IMG/VR virus record: IMGVR_UViG_3300036780_000407
Location: 1 to 20,502 of that record
DNA: 20,502 nt
Reading direction: 5' to 3' (one strand)
Source: a virus
Shown: in pieces, positions 1 through 7,691 of the stretch
Layout of the letters: every line of letters starts with the position of its first letter
How positions within the stretch are numbered: the stretch's first letter is position 1
Position numbers and translations under genes: made by a program
Notes under the pieces: model-generated
What the model was told of the DNA's origin: nothing
Database searches by the model: none
The model's input: only the letters and a program-made list of their open reading frames with translations

Positions 1-243
1 TTACTGCACAACCAGACCGCGAGCCGTAAAAGCGACCGCGCCGCCGCCAACAGCTACGCGGAACTGCGATGAGGTGGCGATAAGGCATCCAGTGCCGGCA
101 ACGATGCCGCCGACACTGTAATTAGCGTCCACGGTGACTTGATGGTTGACTGTCGCCGTGTCGGCGATTCCCGGCACAACGCCGCCCGTCCATGTTGAGC
201 CGGTGCCCCAATTGCCGGCGGCGGCAGATGAAATAGCAGCCAT
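1..243 (-). CDS. Short beta-rich structural protein, probable tail/fibre cap
   Basis: An 80-residue protein, complete in the window because its TAA stop is the first three bases. The start is the ATG at 243, chosen because a G-run ribosome site (GGGGG at 251-255) lies eight bases upstream. A longer reading frame would overlap the preceding gene. The N-terminus reads GNWGTGSTWTGGVVPG followed by DTATVNHQVTVD. This pattern (Gly-Asn-Trp, Trp-x-Gly-Gly, Pro-Gly, Asp-x-Ala, Val-x-Val-Asp) is seen at the entry of beta-solenoid and G8-like surface domains and phage fibres. No membrane segment or catalytic motif is visible. It is the last gene after the tape measure, so a tail or fibre role is inferred from position and style only. 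Confidence 0.6.
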   Translation of the reverse strand: MAAISSAAAGNWGTGSTWTGGVVPGIADTATVNHQVTVDANYSVGGIVAGTGCLIATSSQFRVAVGGGAVAFTARGLVVQ

Positions 244-255
244 TGAGTATCCCCC

Positions 256-263
256 GTTTAAAC
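256..263. repeat. GTTTAAAC palindrome, copy 1
   Basis: An exact copy of the 8-bp palindrome that recurs nine times in the window. It overlaps the TAA stop codon of the 308-residue tail protein gene and sits just upstream of the ribosome site of the last gene. Its function is unknown; the set is discussed in the findings. Confidence 0.9.
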
Positions 264-1184
264 GATGCTTTCGAGCAATCCCGTGAAGTCCTCGCCGCCG
301 TGCATGTCGAACGTTAGTACGTCCGCAGTCGCCACCACGCCGATGGCCGGCAACGTCTTTTGCTTGCCCTGATGAAGTAAGACAGGCTGCGCAACCGGCA
401 CGCCATAGCTCGTACACGGAATTTGCTTTGGCGGCGTTGACCCGTCCAGTTGCAGCATTCCCCGATCCGCGACTTGATCGACCCACCCATCTTCGCGATA
501 GCGAAACCAGTACGAATTTTTCCAGTCGTAGGGCGGCGAGCCTACGCGAATAGTTTCATAGGACGGGGCCATGAATAGCAGCGTCCCGGCAACGAATGTC
601 CGCGAAAGGCCGTTAATCGTCATGGTCGCGGCGGAAACATTGTATTTGCCCTTGCATAGGGCAATGTTTGCCATGTCCACGCCGGACGAATCAAAATCGA
701 TGCGAATGTCATCGTCAAAGTAGGTGCGCTTTAGCGTTGGATTCATGAACTCAAAAGCCGTGCTGACTACCGGCTTATTGTTTACGTCCACATATTCATC
801 CTGCTCATAAAGTGACGGCGAAACCTTGACATTGATATTCCATTTGGTCGATGAAGTCGGCGGCGGCGGGATTATGTTTTTCCACTCAATCGCGACTTGA
901 ACGATAGCCGGCCACTGCGGCAGGCGAACAGGATTATTTTTAACGCATATCAATTGCGAGCCGATGGAATCGCTCGCAAGGTATTGCTGCCCGATCTGTG
1001 GCACAGATACGCCACCATGGCTTGCTGTCCTCGCCTGCAATAGCGTGCCCGTGTTGTCTGAAAACGTTACCGAATAAGTGTCATTCGCCACATATGTAAT
1101 CGAATAATCCTTTTCGTTTAACGTCTCTTGCAGCTTGTCGCCGACTTTCGGGTCGCGACCCACGTCTATTACCGTTGCTGGCAT
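258..1184 (-). CDS. Tail-associated protein of unknown function
   Basis: A 308-residue protein directly after the tape measure gene, where long-tailed phages usually encode distal tail or baseplate components. The ATG at 1184 is preceded by AAAGGGGACATT, a good ribosome site that overlaps the tape measure stop codon, so translation is probably coupled. The sequence is mixed alpha/beta, with no signal peptide, no transmembrane segment and no catalytic motif I recognise. A proline run (IIPPPP, around residues 104-109) separates an N-terminal part from a central part rich in Tyr and Asp. Assignment to the tail is by position; the family is not recognised. Confidence 0.6.
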   Translation of the reverse strand: MPATVIDVGRDPKVGDKLQETLNEKDYSITYVANDTYSVTFSDNTGTLLQARTASHGGVSVPQIGQQYLASDSIGSQLICVKNNPVRLPQWPAIVQVAIEWKNIIPPPPTSSTKWNINVKVSPSLYEQDEYVDVNNKPVVSTAFEFMNPTLKRTYFDDDIRIDFDSSGVDMANIALCKGKYNVSAATMTINGLSRTFVAGTLLFMAPSYETIRVGSPPYDWKNSYWFRYREDGWVDQVADRGMLQLDGSTPPKQIPCTSYGVPVAQPVLLHQGKQKTLPAIGVVATADVLTFDMHGGEDFTGLLESIV

Positions 1185-1194
1185 AATGTCCCCT

Positions 1195-3006
1195 TTAACC
1201 GAAGTCGGCTACCATCGCCTTTTCATTCGCGGTCTTGGCTGTTGATGTGTCGACGCGGCGCATAATCGGGACCACAAGCTCCATCATTTCGGATGTTTTC
1301 TTTTGATACTGCAAATCATTCTTTTGCTGACTCGGAAGCTTAAAGTTAAATCGTCGTTCCAGGGCGGCGGTTTCCCTTTCGTGATCTCCGCTCGATTTCC
1401 GCAATTCCTCGTCAACCCGCTTTTTCGCCCGGTCAAATTCATCCTGCGTTATCTTGCGGTCGCTGAGCAATTGATTCATCTTCTCAATTTCTTCCGTCCA
1501 TTTCTGAAACGGCGACAGCCCCTCTTCGGCAAGACGCTTGATGTCTTCAACGTCATGCTTTTGCTTCTCGGCAAACCTGGCGGCGTCTTCTGCCTGCTTA
1601 TGCAGATCGGCGAGCCGCGATAGCTGCTCATCGGAGAACCCGGATTTATCGAACTGCGCAAGCCACTTCTTGGTTTCATCCGCGACGCCAGCGATATCAG
1701 CGTTAAGCTTCGCGACTTCATCCGAGAACTTTTGCAATCGCTCAGACTCATTGATCGCGCGTTGCATTTCCTGCATCTTCGCGACGGCCGGCTGTAGATC
1801 GGCGGGGAGTCCGCGGAACCTTTCGCCGATTTCGGCAACCTTTTTATCCGCTTCGCTCATGCCAATTTCGGCAAGCTGTTTATCGATATCAACGAAACCA
1901 TCGTGAAGCTTTTTCATCCCGTCCGCATGCGCCTTCATGGCGTCAAGCATCTTGGTAAGCTTTTCGATTTGGCTCAATCCATATTGCAAATGCGGTGAAA
2001 GGTTTTGGAACTCGTCGCGAAGCTTGGCAATTTTCTTGTCCGGGTCGCTCATACCGAACGTGTTATACTGGTCGTTCAAGTCCTTGAAGACTTTGACGAT
2101 TTCCTTCTCCGCCTTCATTGACTCTTGTGACAAGGCCTTTGCGGCATTCTCCGCGCGGACGTGTTCCGCAAGCTTTTGATTCGCGGCGTCAACATCGCCA
2201 AAGACGGATATCAGATTAGAAAGGGTGCCGAGTACAGTTTCAATCGCCGGCGCGAGTGAGGCGACAATTTGATTGCCGATCCCCTTAAGCTGCTGTCCAA
2301 TGTTTTCCCATTGCTCATCCGCAGCGGTGATGTTTCCAATATCGACTTCGGACATTGCGACGCCGAATCGACGAGCCTTAGCCTCGGCCTCGTCCAGGGC
2401 CTTGCCGAACATGGGCAAATCTGCCACGCCGGCTTTACCGAATATCTCTTTAGCTGCCGCCGCCTTCTCCGCAGCCGTCCCAAGATTGCCGATGGCATGG
2501 GCGATATCACGGAAGGCCTGATCGGCTCCCTCTTCGCTGAGTTTCTTGGCGTCGAGGCCGATGCGTTTAAACGTGTCGTCAATCTCGCCGCCTTGCTCGA
2601 CGGCCTCGCCAATGTTGGCGAGCATCTTTTCAAATGAAGAATTGAAGGTATCGGCGTCGATGTGGCCGGCAAGTTTTGCCGCGCCCTGCAATGATTGCAG
2701 AGAAGACGTGCTGATATCAAAAGACTTGGCAAGCCTGTCGGCGGCCGCGACCTCCTCCATCGTCTTTTCGATAACCTCGACCAGTTTGTGCGCGAGCTCG
2801 GCGGCAAAATCGGCGGCCTTCTCGATGCCGGCCGCCAGTAGATTAGCGCCGGCAACTTTGCCGAAAATGCCATCGGTCGCACCTTCCGCCGATTTCGCTT
2901 TCGCGGCGAATTTATCAATAGCGCCGTTCGCCTGATCTGTCTTGTTGACAAACTTTGCAACGCTGGCGTCAAAGTCGATTGAGATTGTGCCGATGCCAGA
3001 ACCCAT
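1195..3006 (-). CDS. Tail tape measure protein
   Basis: A 603-residue protein that sets tail length in siphoviruses and is ejected with the DNA. It starts with a short beta segment (GTISIDFDASVAKF) typical of tape measures. An Ala/Lys/Glu-rich helical region follows, then a hydrophobic stretch near residues 240-270 (GIGNQIVASLAPAIETVLG), then long charged coiled coil. Residues 301-428 contain two copies of a 64-residue repeat marked by FGMSDPDKK and IGMSEADKK. It follows the G/GT chaperone genes, the canonical order. By the usual rule of about 1.5 angstrom per residue the tail would be roughly 90 nm (inference). No clear ribosome site precedes the ATG at 3006, which lies three bases past the chaperone stop, so coupling is likely. 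Confidence 0.9.
   Translation of the reverse strand: MGSGIGTISIDFDASVAKFVNKTDQANGAIDKFAAKAKSAEGATDGIFGKVAGANLLAAGIEKAADFAAELAHKLVEVIEKTMEEVAAADRLAKSFDISTSSLQSLQGAAKLAGHIDADTFNSSFEKMLANIGEAVEQGGEIDDTFKRIGLDAKKLSEEGADQAFRDIAHAIGNLGTAAEKAAAAKEIFGKAGVADLPMFGKALDEAEAKARRFGVAMSEVDIGNITAADEQWENIGQQLKGIGNQIVASLAPAIETVLGTLSNLISVFGDVDAANQKLAEHVRAENAAKALSQESMKAEKEIVKVFKDLNDQYNTFGMSDPDKKIAKLRDEFQNLSPHLQYGLSQIEKLTKMLDAMKAHADGMKKLHDGFVDIDKQLAEIGMSEADKKVAEIGERFRGLPADLQPAVAKMQEMQRAINESERLQKFSDEVAKLNADIAGVADETKKWLAQFDKSGFSDEQLSRLADLHKQAEDAARFAEKQKHDVEDIKRLAEEGLSPFQKWTEEIEKMNQLLSDRKITQDEFDRAKKRVDEELRKSSGDHERETAALERRFNFKLPSQQKNDLQYQKKTSEMMELVVPIMRRVDTSTAKTANEKAMVADFG
1723..2106 (-). repeat. Two-copy 64-residue repeat inside the tape measure gene
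   Basis: Residues 301-364 and 365-428 of the tape measure align with an offset of 64: FGMSDPDKKIAKLRDEF against IGMSEADKKVAEIGERF, then LSPHLQYGLSQIEKL against LPADLQPAVAKMQEM. A weaker third copy may follow. The copies are diverged, so this is an old duplication, of the kind by which tape measures change length. Confidence 0.7.
2565..2572. repeat. GTTTAAAC palindrome, copy 2
   Basis: An exact copy inside the tape measure coding sequence, with flanks GC and GT. It is the only one of the nine inside the tail module proper. Confidence 0.9.
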
Positions 3007-3009
3007 GAT

Positions 3010-3668
3010 TTAATCGACCGCTCGACTATTGGAGTTGACCGCGCCCGCCCATTTCAAAAGCTTGCCAGTTAGCTCGTCTTGATCCGGCTCGGAATCATCT
3101 TCTAATGTCGCGACGGGAACCATGAAATCGGACGGCTTGAAATCCGAATCAACGCAAGCGAAATTTGCGACAGTGGCCGCGACGATCCCCGCCCGCAGAT
3201 CGGCAGGGCGTTCCCCAAATGGCTCAACGCCGTAGTAGGCTCGCCAGTAATCCAATTCGCCGTCGCCAAGCTCGCAAGCCAGTTGTTTGACCGTCTTGCC
3301 TAGCTCTTTTGCGAGGCGAAAGACGAACAACAGTGCTTGCGAGCCTAGGAGTTTTTTCGCAGTTCATCCGGCGATTCAAACAGCGAAGTGGCGGCATTGG
3401 CGAGACGGCAGATTGCCCCAGCGTTCTTCTCGGCAATGGCCGGGATATCTTCCGGTTGGAAAACTAAATTGCCGTCCGCGTCTTCAATGCAAAACGCGAC
3501 GAGAACCGCAGACGATGGATTGTCGCCACGGGCCGCATGCGCAGCGTGAAACGCAATCTGTTGCTTCGCGTTCATCGGCCGCGCGTATAGCGTTTCATTC
3601 CATTCCGGAACAGGAACAGTGACCCGCTTCCGGTCATCTGTCCCCAATATTTTTTCACGTAACGTCAT
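3010..3668 (-). CDS. Tail assembly chaperone GT-like fusion made by -1 frameshift
   Basis: Two overlapping frames form the lambda G/GT pair. The upstream frame (G-like) ends at 3345. The downstream frame runs to 3010 and lies exactly one base back. At 3357-3351 (minus strand) the codons read CGA AAA AAC, giving the classic slippery heptamer A AAA AAC. After slipping, translation continues as LLGSQALLFVFRLAKELG, giving about 219 residues (joined at 3351). The downstream part (AKELGKTVKQL, YWRAYYGVEPFGERPADLR) has the look of the T-like or DUF4035-type domain. The fusion binds the tape measure and recruits tail tube subunits during assembly (family knowledge). An independent start for the T part would have to be a TTG without a visible ribosome site, which supports the frameshift. 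Confidence 0.88.
3345..3668 (-). CDS. Tail assembly chaperone G-like
   Basis: A 107-residue protein made when no frameshift occurs. The ATG at 3668 is preferred over the GTG at 3674 because the ribosome site GGGG (3678-3681) is nine bases from the ATG but only three from the GTG. Features such as VPEWNETLYARPMNAKQQIAF resemble gpG-type chaperones, which have a VPEW-like segment and an 'arming' helix. The gene sits between tail tube and tape measure, the universal position for these chaperones. The slippery heptamer is four codons before the stop and gives the longer GT form. Confidence 0.85.
   Translation of the reverse strand: MTLREKILGTDDRKRVTVPVPEWNETLYARPMNAKQQIAFHAAHAARGDNPSSAVLVAFCIEDADGNLVFQPEDIPAIAEKNAGAICRLANAATSLFESPDELRKNS
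3351..3357 (-). promoter_or_regulatory. Programmed -1 ribosomal frameshift site AAAAAAC
   Basis: On the minus strand the zero frame is CGA AAA AAC TCC TAG. The heptamer A AAA AAC fits the X XXY YYZ rule, and the zero-frame stop follows two codons later. The -1 frame is open through to the T-like domain. No obvious pseudoknot was identified downstream by eye; the CCTAGG palindrome immediately after is too short to count as one. Confidence 0.88.
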
Positions 3669-3713
3669 TGCCACTGTCCCCGTTTAAGCGGTCCGCGTTG
3701 CCGGGCCGGTTTA

Positions 3714-4148
3714 TTATGTTGCCGCAGTAATCGTAATCACGCTTTGCAGCTTGATTTTGATCATGGTTTTGATCGCCTGTTTCTGCGGAGTCTCAGGCCC
3801 AAACTCATTAATGTAGCCTTGGAAAACAAGCGTTGTTCCGGTTGTCGGACTACTGCCGTCTGGCAACTGGATTTTCCAAAACTGTTTCGACACGCCGCGA
3901 AGCGCGTAGAGTGCCGCAGACGATGATTCCTGAAAGTTGATTACAAAGCTGGCCTCGCCCGCATTTTCCCATCCAGGAATAAAATCTTCGATGGTCGAAT
4001 CGTAGCCGGTGACTTCAACGTCGCCGATCTTGGACTGTGCCGGCTTGATGTCAACGAGCTTCGCATACGGGACGTAAGTAGTCCCTCCGTCCGAACTGCT
4101 CGAAAACGTTGTGCCCTTGCCGATAAACGGGCCATTTGGCGCGGTCAT
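3714..4148 (-). CDS. Major tail tube protein
   Basis: A 144-residue protein with the composition and layout of lambda gpV-like or TTP tail tube proteins. An N-terminal glycine-rich segment (GKGTTFSSSSDGG) is followed by VEVTGYDS, then FQGYINEFGPETP, and a closing beta strand (MIKIKLQSVITIT). It lies between tail terminator and chaperones, as expected. The ATG at 4148 follows AGGGGGA with a short four-base spacer; the ribosome site overlaps the stop of the tail terminator gene. It should be one of the two most abundant virion proteins. Confidence 0.85.
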   Translation of the reverse strand: MTAPNGPFIGKGTTFSSSSDGGTTYVPYAKLVDIKPAQSKIGDVEVTGYDSTIEDFIPGWENAGEASFVINFQESSSAALYALRGVSKQFWKIQLPDGSSPTTGTTLVFQGYINEFGPETPQKQAIKTMIKIKLQSVITITAAT

Positions 4149-4156
4149 GATTCCCC

Positions 4157-4579
4157 CTAGGAATTGTAAACTATGGTATACGCCTGCTCAATCAAATAGA
4201 CGACGCTCGTTTCCCCGGCGTCTTCATTCGCTTCGTTGTTCTCGTCTTCGCTCTCAAAGAACACGCCTTGCACCCGAATCCCTGCAACTGTTCCAGGCAT
4301 GGCAACCATGGCAGACTTTACCAAGGCCGCAAGATTTGCACAGTTGCCATATTGCGTCGCGTCGCCAGCGGTCAACGTTGTTATGCGAACCTTTTGCGTC
4401 ACAAGGCCGCTCGGTCCATCAAAACATTCGTCGTCTTCTTCATCGTCGCCAGCATATACAATCTGCGGATACAGCTTGCCGATTTCCGACGATCGCTCGG
4501 GTACTATTCCGCCGACTGCGGCAGATGAGACGGGCGAATTGCCGGCCAGAGTCGCATAGATTGCCTTGCCGATTATCAT
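4157..4579 (-). CDS. Tail terminator/tail completion protein (gp17/DUF3168-like)
   Basis: A 140-residue protein that starts IGKAIYATLAGNSPV and contains KLYPQIVY, a layout typical of tail completion proteins that cap the tube and join it to the head. An acidic loop (DDEEDDE, about residues 45-51) and a second one (ESEDENNE) are unusual insertions. The start overlaps the stop of the gp10-like gene as ATGA (4579-4576), and the ribosome site is AAGGGG at 4586-4591. Its position before the tail tube supports the role. Confidence 0.78.
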   Translation of the reverse strand: MIIGKAIYATLAGNSPVSSAAVGGIVPERSSEIGKLYPQIVYAGDDEEDDECFDGPSGLVTQKVRITTLTAGDATQYGNCANLAALVKSAMVAMPGTVAGIRVQGVFFESEDENNEANEDAGETSVVYLIEQAYTIVYNS

Positions 4580-5058
4580 CCGCCGCCCCTTATCTGCGCG
4601 TCCAGGCTTTCCGTGAACTTTGCAACCGCACCCTCTTTTCGACTATCGAACGCGTGAAGCATGAAATGTTTGCCGGGCACAAACCTGCGACCCTTCAAAA
4701 TGCTGATCGCGTGATATGCGGCCTTCGCGTCGAGTCCCTTGAGATTCTTTAAGCTCGCCGGCCGCTTACCGGTAAAATGTCCCTGCTCAACAAATGCCCC
4801 GTAGTACGATTTTCCTACAAAATTCTTAATACCCAAAACGATTCGCAGTACTATGGAACCCTTGCGACCCTTGCCGCCGGCAATGCGAAGCGACTTTCGG
4901 ACGAGTCCCGTCTTTGCCGGGGCGTTAGCTTTCGCCTGCTGTAGAATGAGTTTCATCCCGTCGCGGCCGGCCTTGCGAACATACTTTTTTTGAACCTTCT
5001 CTGAAAGCGATTTAAGTTTATCGCCAACTTCTCGCAGCCCATGCACAGTAACGCTCAT
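4576..5058 (-). CDS. HK97 gp10-like head-tail/neck protein
   Basis: A 160-residue basic protein. The family acts at the head-tail interface or in tail completion. The sequence has VHGLREVGDKLKSL, then KAGRDGMKLILQQAKANAP and TGLVRKSLR, the usual pattern of the HK97 gp10 family, and near its end GKHFMLHAFDSRKE. The ATG at 5058 is preferred to an upstream TTG at 5079 because it makes an ATGA overlap with the preceding head closure gene, a coupling also used by its neighbours. Confidence 0.85.
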   Translation of the reverse strand: MSVTVHGLREVGDKLKSLSEKVQKKYVRKAGRDGMKLILQQAKANAPAKTGLVRKSLRIAGGKGRKGSIVLRIVLGIKNFVGKSYYGAFVEQGHFTGKRPASLKNLKGLDAKAAYHAISILKGRRFVPGKHFMLHAFDSRKEGAVAKFTESLDAQIRGGG

Positions 5059-5381
5059 GTCTTCACTATTTCCGTGCAATAGAAATCAAGTTCGCGGTTG
5101 CGTTCCAGTTCATTGACGACGGCTTTAATCGTGAACGTCCGGCCTTTATAGTTAATCTCAAAAGTCGGCAGGACGCCAGCAATGTATCGCGTCGTTATTT
5201 TGTGGGTAACACTCGCGGCGAATGTGCGGGCGTATTCCAGTTGCCGCCCCGTCTGCGGCTCGATCATCGCCCAAACCTTAGCAAACGCCGGATATGTGAC
5301 CGGCTTCCCACCGAATGCGTCTGGCGTTCCAGGCGTCGGCTTGTTGATCGTCACGTAATGCCGAAGCTTGCCGCCATTCAT
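5055..5381 (-). CDS. Head closure/head-tail joining protein
   Basis: A 108-residue beta-rich protein. It begins GGKLRHYVTINKPTPGTPDAFGG and continues with VWAMIEPQTGRQLEYA, a close fit to the phage head-tail joining family (SPP1 gp16-like). These proteins seal the portal channel after packaging. A canonical GGAGG lies ten bases before the ATG at 5381, and the start overlaps the adaptor gene stop as ATGA. Confidence 0.88.
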   Translation of the reverse strand: MNGGKLRHYVTINKPTPGTPDAFGGKPVTYPAFAKVWAMIEPQTGRQLEYARTFAASVTHKITTRYIAGVLPTFEINYKGRTFTIKAVVNELERNRELDFYCTEIVKT

Positions 5382-6034
5382 GCCGCAAATGCCTCCCGGA
5401 ACATAAGCGATTCCAACAGCGTGCGAAGCCCGTACGGCAGTTCGGTTTGATTCCGACCGACCCCCAAATCCCGGTTCTCATAGTAGTGAGCTACAAGCCA
5501 GCGAATCGCACGGCCAAAGCGAAGCGGTACAGCCGTCGCGGAAGCGTAGCCGCACGTAAAATCGATATAGACGCTGCCCGGCTCATTGTCCGCAGTCGGC
5601 CATTGCTGCCCATCATTCAACACAACCCTTCCCGGCATGCTGTTTACGTCAACCGTATAGAGCGACGGCGAAAGAACCGTTGGCGTGCCATCAAGTAGAT
5701 ACGTGACAGCCGACACGGATTGCAGGGGCGGCGTGCGGATCGGGATGTAACGCGATGGAATCGGCGCATCCAAGTTCGGCGCGAGATTGATAACCGACGA
5801 CTGATTAAAGATAACCGGATCGTTGGCCGGGAAGCCGTCCAGGTACATCCGCTTAACCGCCGTCATCATCTGTTGGCCGGTTTCGGTTTCGATGAAGTCG
5901 CATGCGTCGTACATGATATCATCGATAACATCATCTTCGCTGTCATCGGTGATACGCAGATAGCCTTTAACTTGATCCAAGGTGATTGGACAAGAATTGG
6001 CCGGCGGCTGCGTTGTGACAACACTACTTCGCAT
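5378..6034 (-). CDS. Head-tail connector adaptor (gp6-like)
   Basis: A 218-residue protein. The first half, with ITLDQVKGYLRITDDSEDDV followed by acidic helices (IMYDACDFIETETGQQ), is the signature of gp6/phiE125 gp8-type adaptor proteins that dock under the portal as a dodecameric ring. The second half is beta-rich. A second candidate start, TTG at 6046, lies four codons earlier. The ATG at 6034 overlaps the end of the small capsid-adjacent gene by 11 bases. The start therefore remains slightly uncertain. Confidence 0.87.
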   Translation of the reverse strand: MRSSVVTTQPPANSCPITLDQVKGYLRITDDSEDDVIDDIMYDACDFIETETGQQMMTAVKRMYLDGFPANDPVIFNQSSVINLAPNLDAPIPSRYIPIRTPPLQSVSAVTYLLDGTPTVLSPSLYTVDVNSMPGRVVLNDGQQWPTADNEPGSVYIDFTCGYASATAVPLRFGRAIRWLVAHYYENRDLGVGRNQTELPYGLRTLLESLMFREAFAA

Positions 6035-6212
6035 TGCGCGTTTCAAGCCTCGTTTTCACTGTGGCCGTCTCGGCAACCTTGCCCGTGTACCGAATCGCTC
6101 CGCCGTCTGTAATCTTCTTTTTCGCGACGGCGTCGGAGACGTCGATGACGTCCCCTTTATTTTGGTTCACGTTCCCCACTAATTGGGGCCGCGTCAAAAC
6201 AATTTTAATCAT
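6024..6212 (-). CDS. Small capsid-adjacent protein
   Basis: A 62-residue protein with VGNVNQNKGDVIDVSDAVAKKKI followed by GGAIRYTG. Small SH3-like proteins of this form (KGDxIDV-SDxxAxxxIxxGxA) commonly sit immediately after the major capsid gene and may decorate or stabilise the head; the role is inferred. No ribosome site is visible before the ATG at 6212. A strong inverted repeat fills the gap to the capsid gene. Confidence 0.7.
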   Translation of the reverse strand: MIKIVLTRPQLVGNVNQNKGDVIDVSDAVAKKKITDGGAIRYTGKVAETATVKTRLETRNAK

Positions 6213-6223
6213 GGTGTATAGAC

Positions 6224-6257
6224 GGACGGCCGGCGTCCCCCACTACGCCGGCCGTCC
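6224..6257. other. 12-bp perfect inverted repeat after the capsid gene
   Basis: GGACGGCCGGCG at 6224-6235 pairs with CGCCGGCCGTCC at 6246-6257 around a 10-base loop. It lies between the major capsid stop and the next start. There is no T-run on the exit side, so it may be a factor-assisted terminator or an mRNA 3'-end stabiliser that lets the capsid message outnumber downstream messages. The structure is seen directly; the role is inferred. Confidence 0.75.
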
Positions 6258-6280
6258 AATTCCCTTTGAAATAAACCGGA

Positions 6281-7690
6281 TTATCCGGCAAGCATATCAG
6301 TGATGGCCGCGAAGCTGGCGGCGTGCCGAAGTTGGAAATCGGCATCCTGCAACGCCACGATGCGAACGCTGCCGGTATTGGAATTGCTGTAGGGGTCAAC
6401 CAGGATATCCAGGCCGCCCCACATGGCATACACGGCGTCATTGAAGTTGCCGAAGATGCACGCGGAGCAATCGCCGGAGCTTGTCCCCTTTGTCAAGGTC
6501 CACGGCACGTTGTTGGAAGTCAGCGCCCGATAGCCGTTCATTTCGCCAACGGCCATTCCATCGGGCTGCACGGGGCCGGTTTCCCAAATGTAGGTGGCGT
6601 TGGCGACGCTGTTTTTCAGAGTCGTCTTGAGCAACCCGCGAACCTTGGAATTGCTGATATAGGCGAGCGTGCCAACGTCGGCATTGGCGACGGCGACGGC
6701 GGTTTCAAGTGCCACGACATTGGCAAAGGTGACAGTCGCGCTGCCGTTGGTGCCCAGGGCAACCGAACCGATTCCCGACTGTTGCAGGATGCCGGTAGGC
6801 TGATTGCTGGAACCGCTGCCGTTGATGCCGGCCCGGTCCAATTCAATCGCCAGAATACGGGTAAGATCGTCGCGGACAAGTCCTTCCGCCGACAGGCTCG
6901 ATTGCAACATCAGCTTGCGGCTGATATCGGTGTACGCGCCCAGCGTATTCGGATTGAACGTAACCTGTCCGACTGCCTGAGCCGACGCGGTAGGCGCAGC
7001 TTCATCGGCCACCCAATAAGCCGTACCGCCGCCGGTTTGCTTCGGCAGTGCGAGACTGCCGACGATTTCGGTAAGGTAACGCGTGCCCGCCTGTGACATG
7101 CACATCCGGTTACGCAGCAACTCAATAAAGTTGCTCACGTCCAGAATCGTCGGGATTCCGCCCGCGCCGGTGGACGTGTTGAACGTCCGGCGTTCCATGC
7201 GGGTGAAGTCAATGCCGGTGGGCAGGTGCGAAGGGAAGTAAAAACCCTTGGCCGGCTCGCCGGATCGCTTTTCCAGTTCCTTGCTTACTTCACCTTCGAT
7301 GCCGTCCAACGGGCGCTTGTCGGCCAGCGTGCGGATGGCGCGGAGAAGGGAATACCGCCGAAGGTCTTTCGTCGCGAAGCCGTCAACCTTGTTGCGTTCG
7401 GTGATCGGCTTTTCCGGGTCCTCATTCTCACTGCCCAAGCCTTCACCCAGGGCCGGGCGTCCGGGCAAGGCGCGATTTTCCCCGCCGGGAAGCTTCGCGG
7501 CCTCAGCGGCCTGATTCAACCGCTCGATGTGCTTTTCCAGGGCCGTGCATTCGACGCGAAGTTGCTCAAAAAGAGTGATTTCTTCGGCGGTATTGTCCCG
7601 CTTTTCCGTCGCGGCCTTGTCCAAAATGGTGGCCATGCTGGCGGCCTTAGCGGCGCGTTCCTCATTTGCAGCCTTGATCTTCTTCCACAT
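6281..7690 (-). CDS. Major capsid protein, HK97 fold
   Basis: A 469-residue protein. Residues 1-110 or so are charged and helical (WKKIKAANEERAAKAASM, LEKHIERLNQAAEAAK) and match the delta/scaffold domain that the protease removes. The mature part carries family hallmarks: YWVADEAAPTASAQAVGQVT, LGAYTDISRKLMLQSS, and ELDRAGINGSGSSNQPTGIL. The ATG at 7690 has AAAGGGG ten bases upstream, inside the last codons of the protease gene. This should be the most abundant protein in the virion. Confidence 0.97.
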   Translation of the reverse strand: MWKKIKAANEERAAKAASMATILDKAATEKRDNTAEEITLFEQLRVECTALEKHIERLNQAAEAAKLPGGENRALPGRPALGEGLGSENEDPEKPITERNKVDGFATKDLRRYSLLRAIRTLADKRPLDGIEGEVSKELEKRSGEPAKGFYFPSHLPTGIDFTRMERRTFNTSTGAGGIPTILDVSNFIELLRNRMCMSQAGTRYLTEIVGSLALPKQTGGGTAYWVADEAAPTASAQAVGQVTFNPNTLGAYTDISRKLMLQSSLSAEGLVRDDLTRILAIELDRAGINGSGSSNQPTGILQQSGIGSVALGTNGSATVTFANVVALETAVAVANADVGTLAYISNSKVRGLLKTTLKNSVANATYIWETGPVQPDGMAVGEMNGYRALTSNNVPWTLTKGTSSGDCSACIFGNFNDAVYAMWGGLDILVDPYSNSNTGSVRIVALQDADFQLRHAASFAAITDMLAG

Positions 7691-7691
7691 G

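Noticed and set aside
2211-2972. 253-residue minus-strand frame overlapping the tape measure
   Set aside because: It is an Arg/Pro/Ser-rich alternative frame of the tape measure with no coupling or ribosome site.
3682-3689. GTTTAAGC as a tenth palindrome copy
   Set aside because: One mismatch breaks the palindrome; it was left out of the count although it lies at a gene boundary like other copies.
4111-4752. 213-residue plus-strand frame across the tail terminator gene
   Set aside because: It crosses three real minus-strand gene boundaries, its composition is Arg/Cys-rich noise, and it lacks start signals.
6323-7096. 257-residue plus-strand frame opposite the capsid gene
   Set aside because: It lies entirely inside the well-supported capsid gene, has no ribosome site and no recognisable domain; it is a shadow frame of GC-rich coding DNA.
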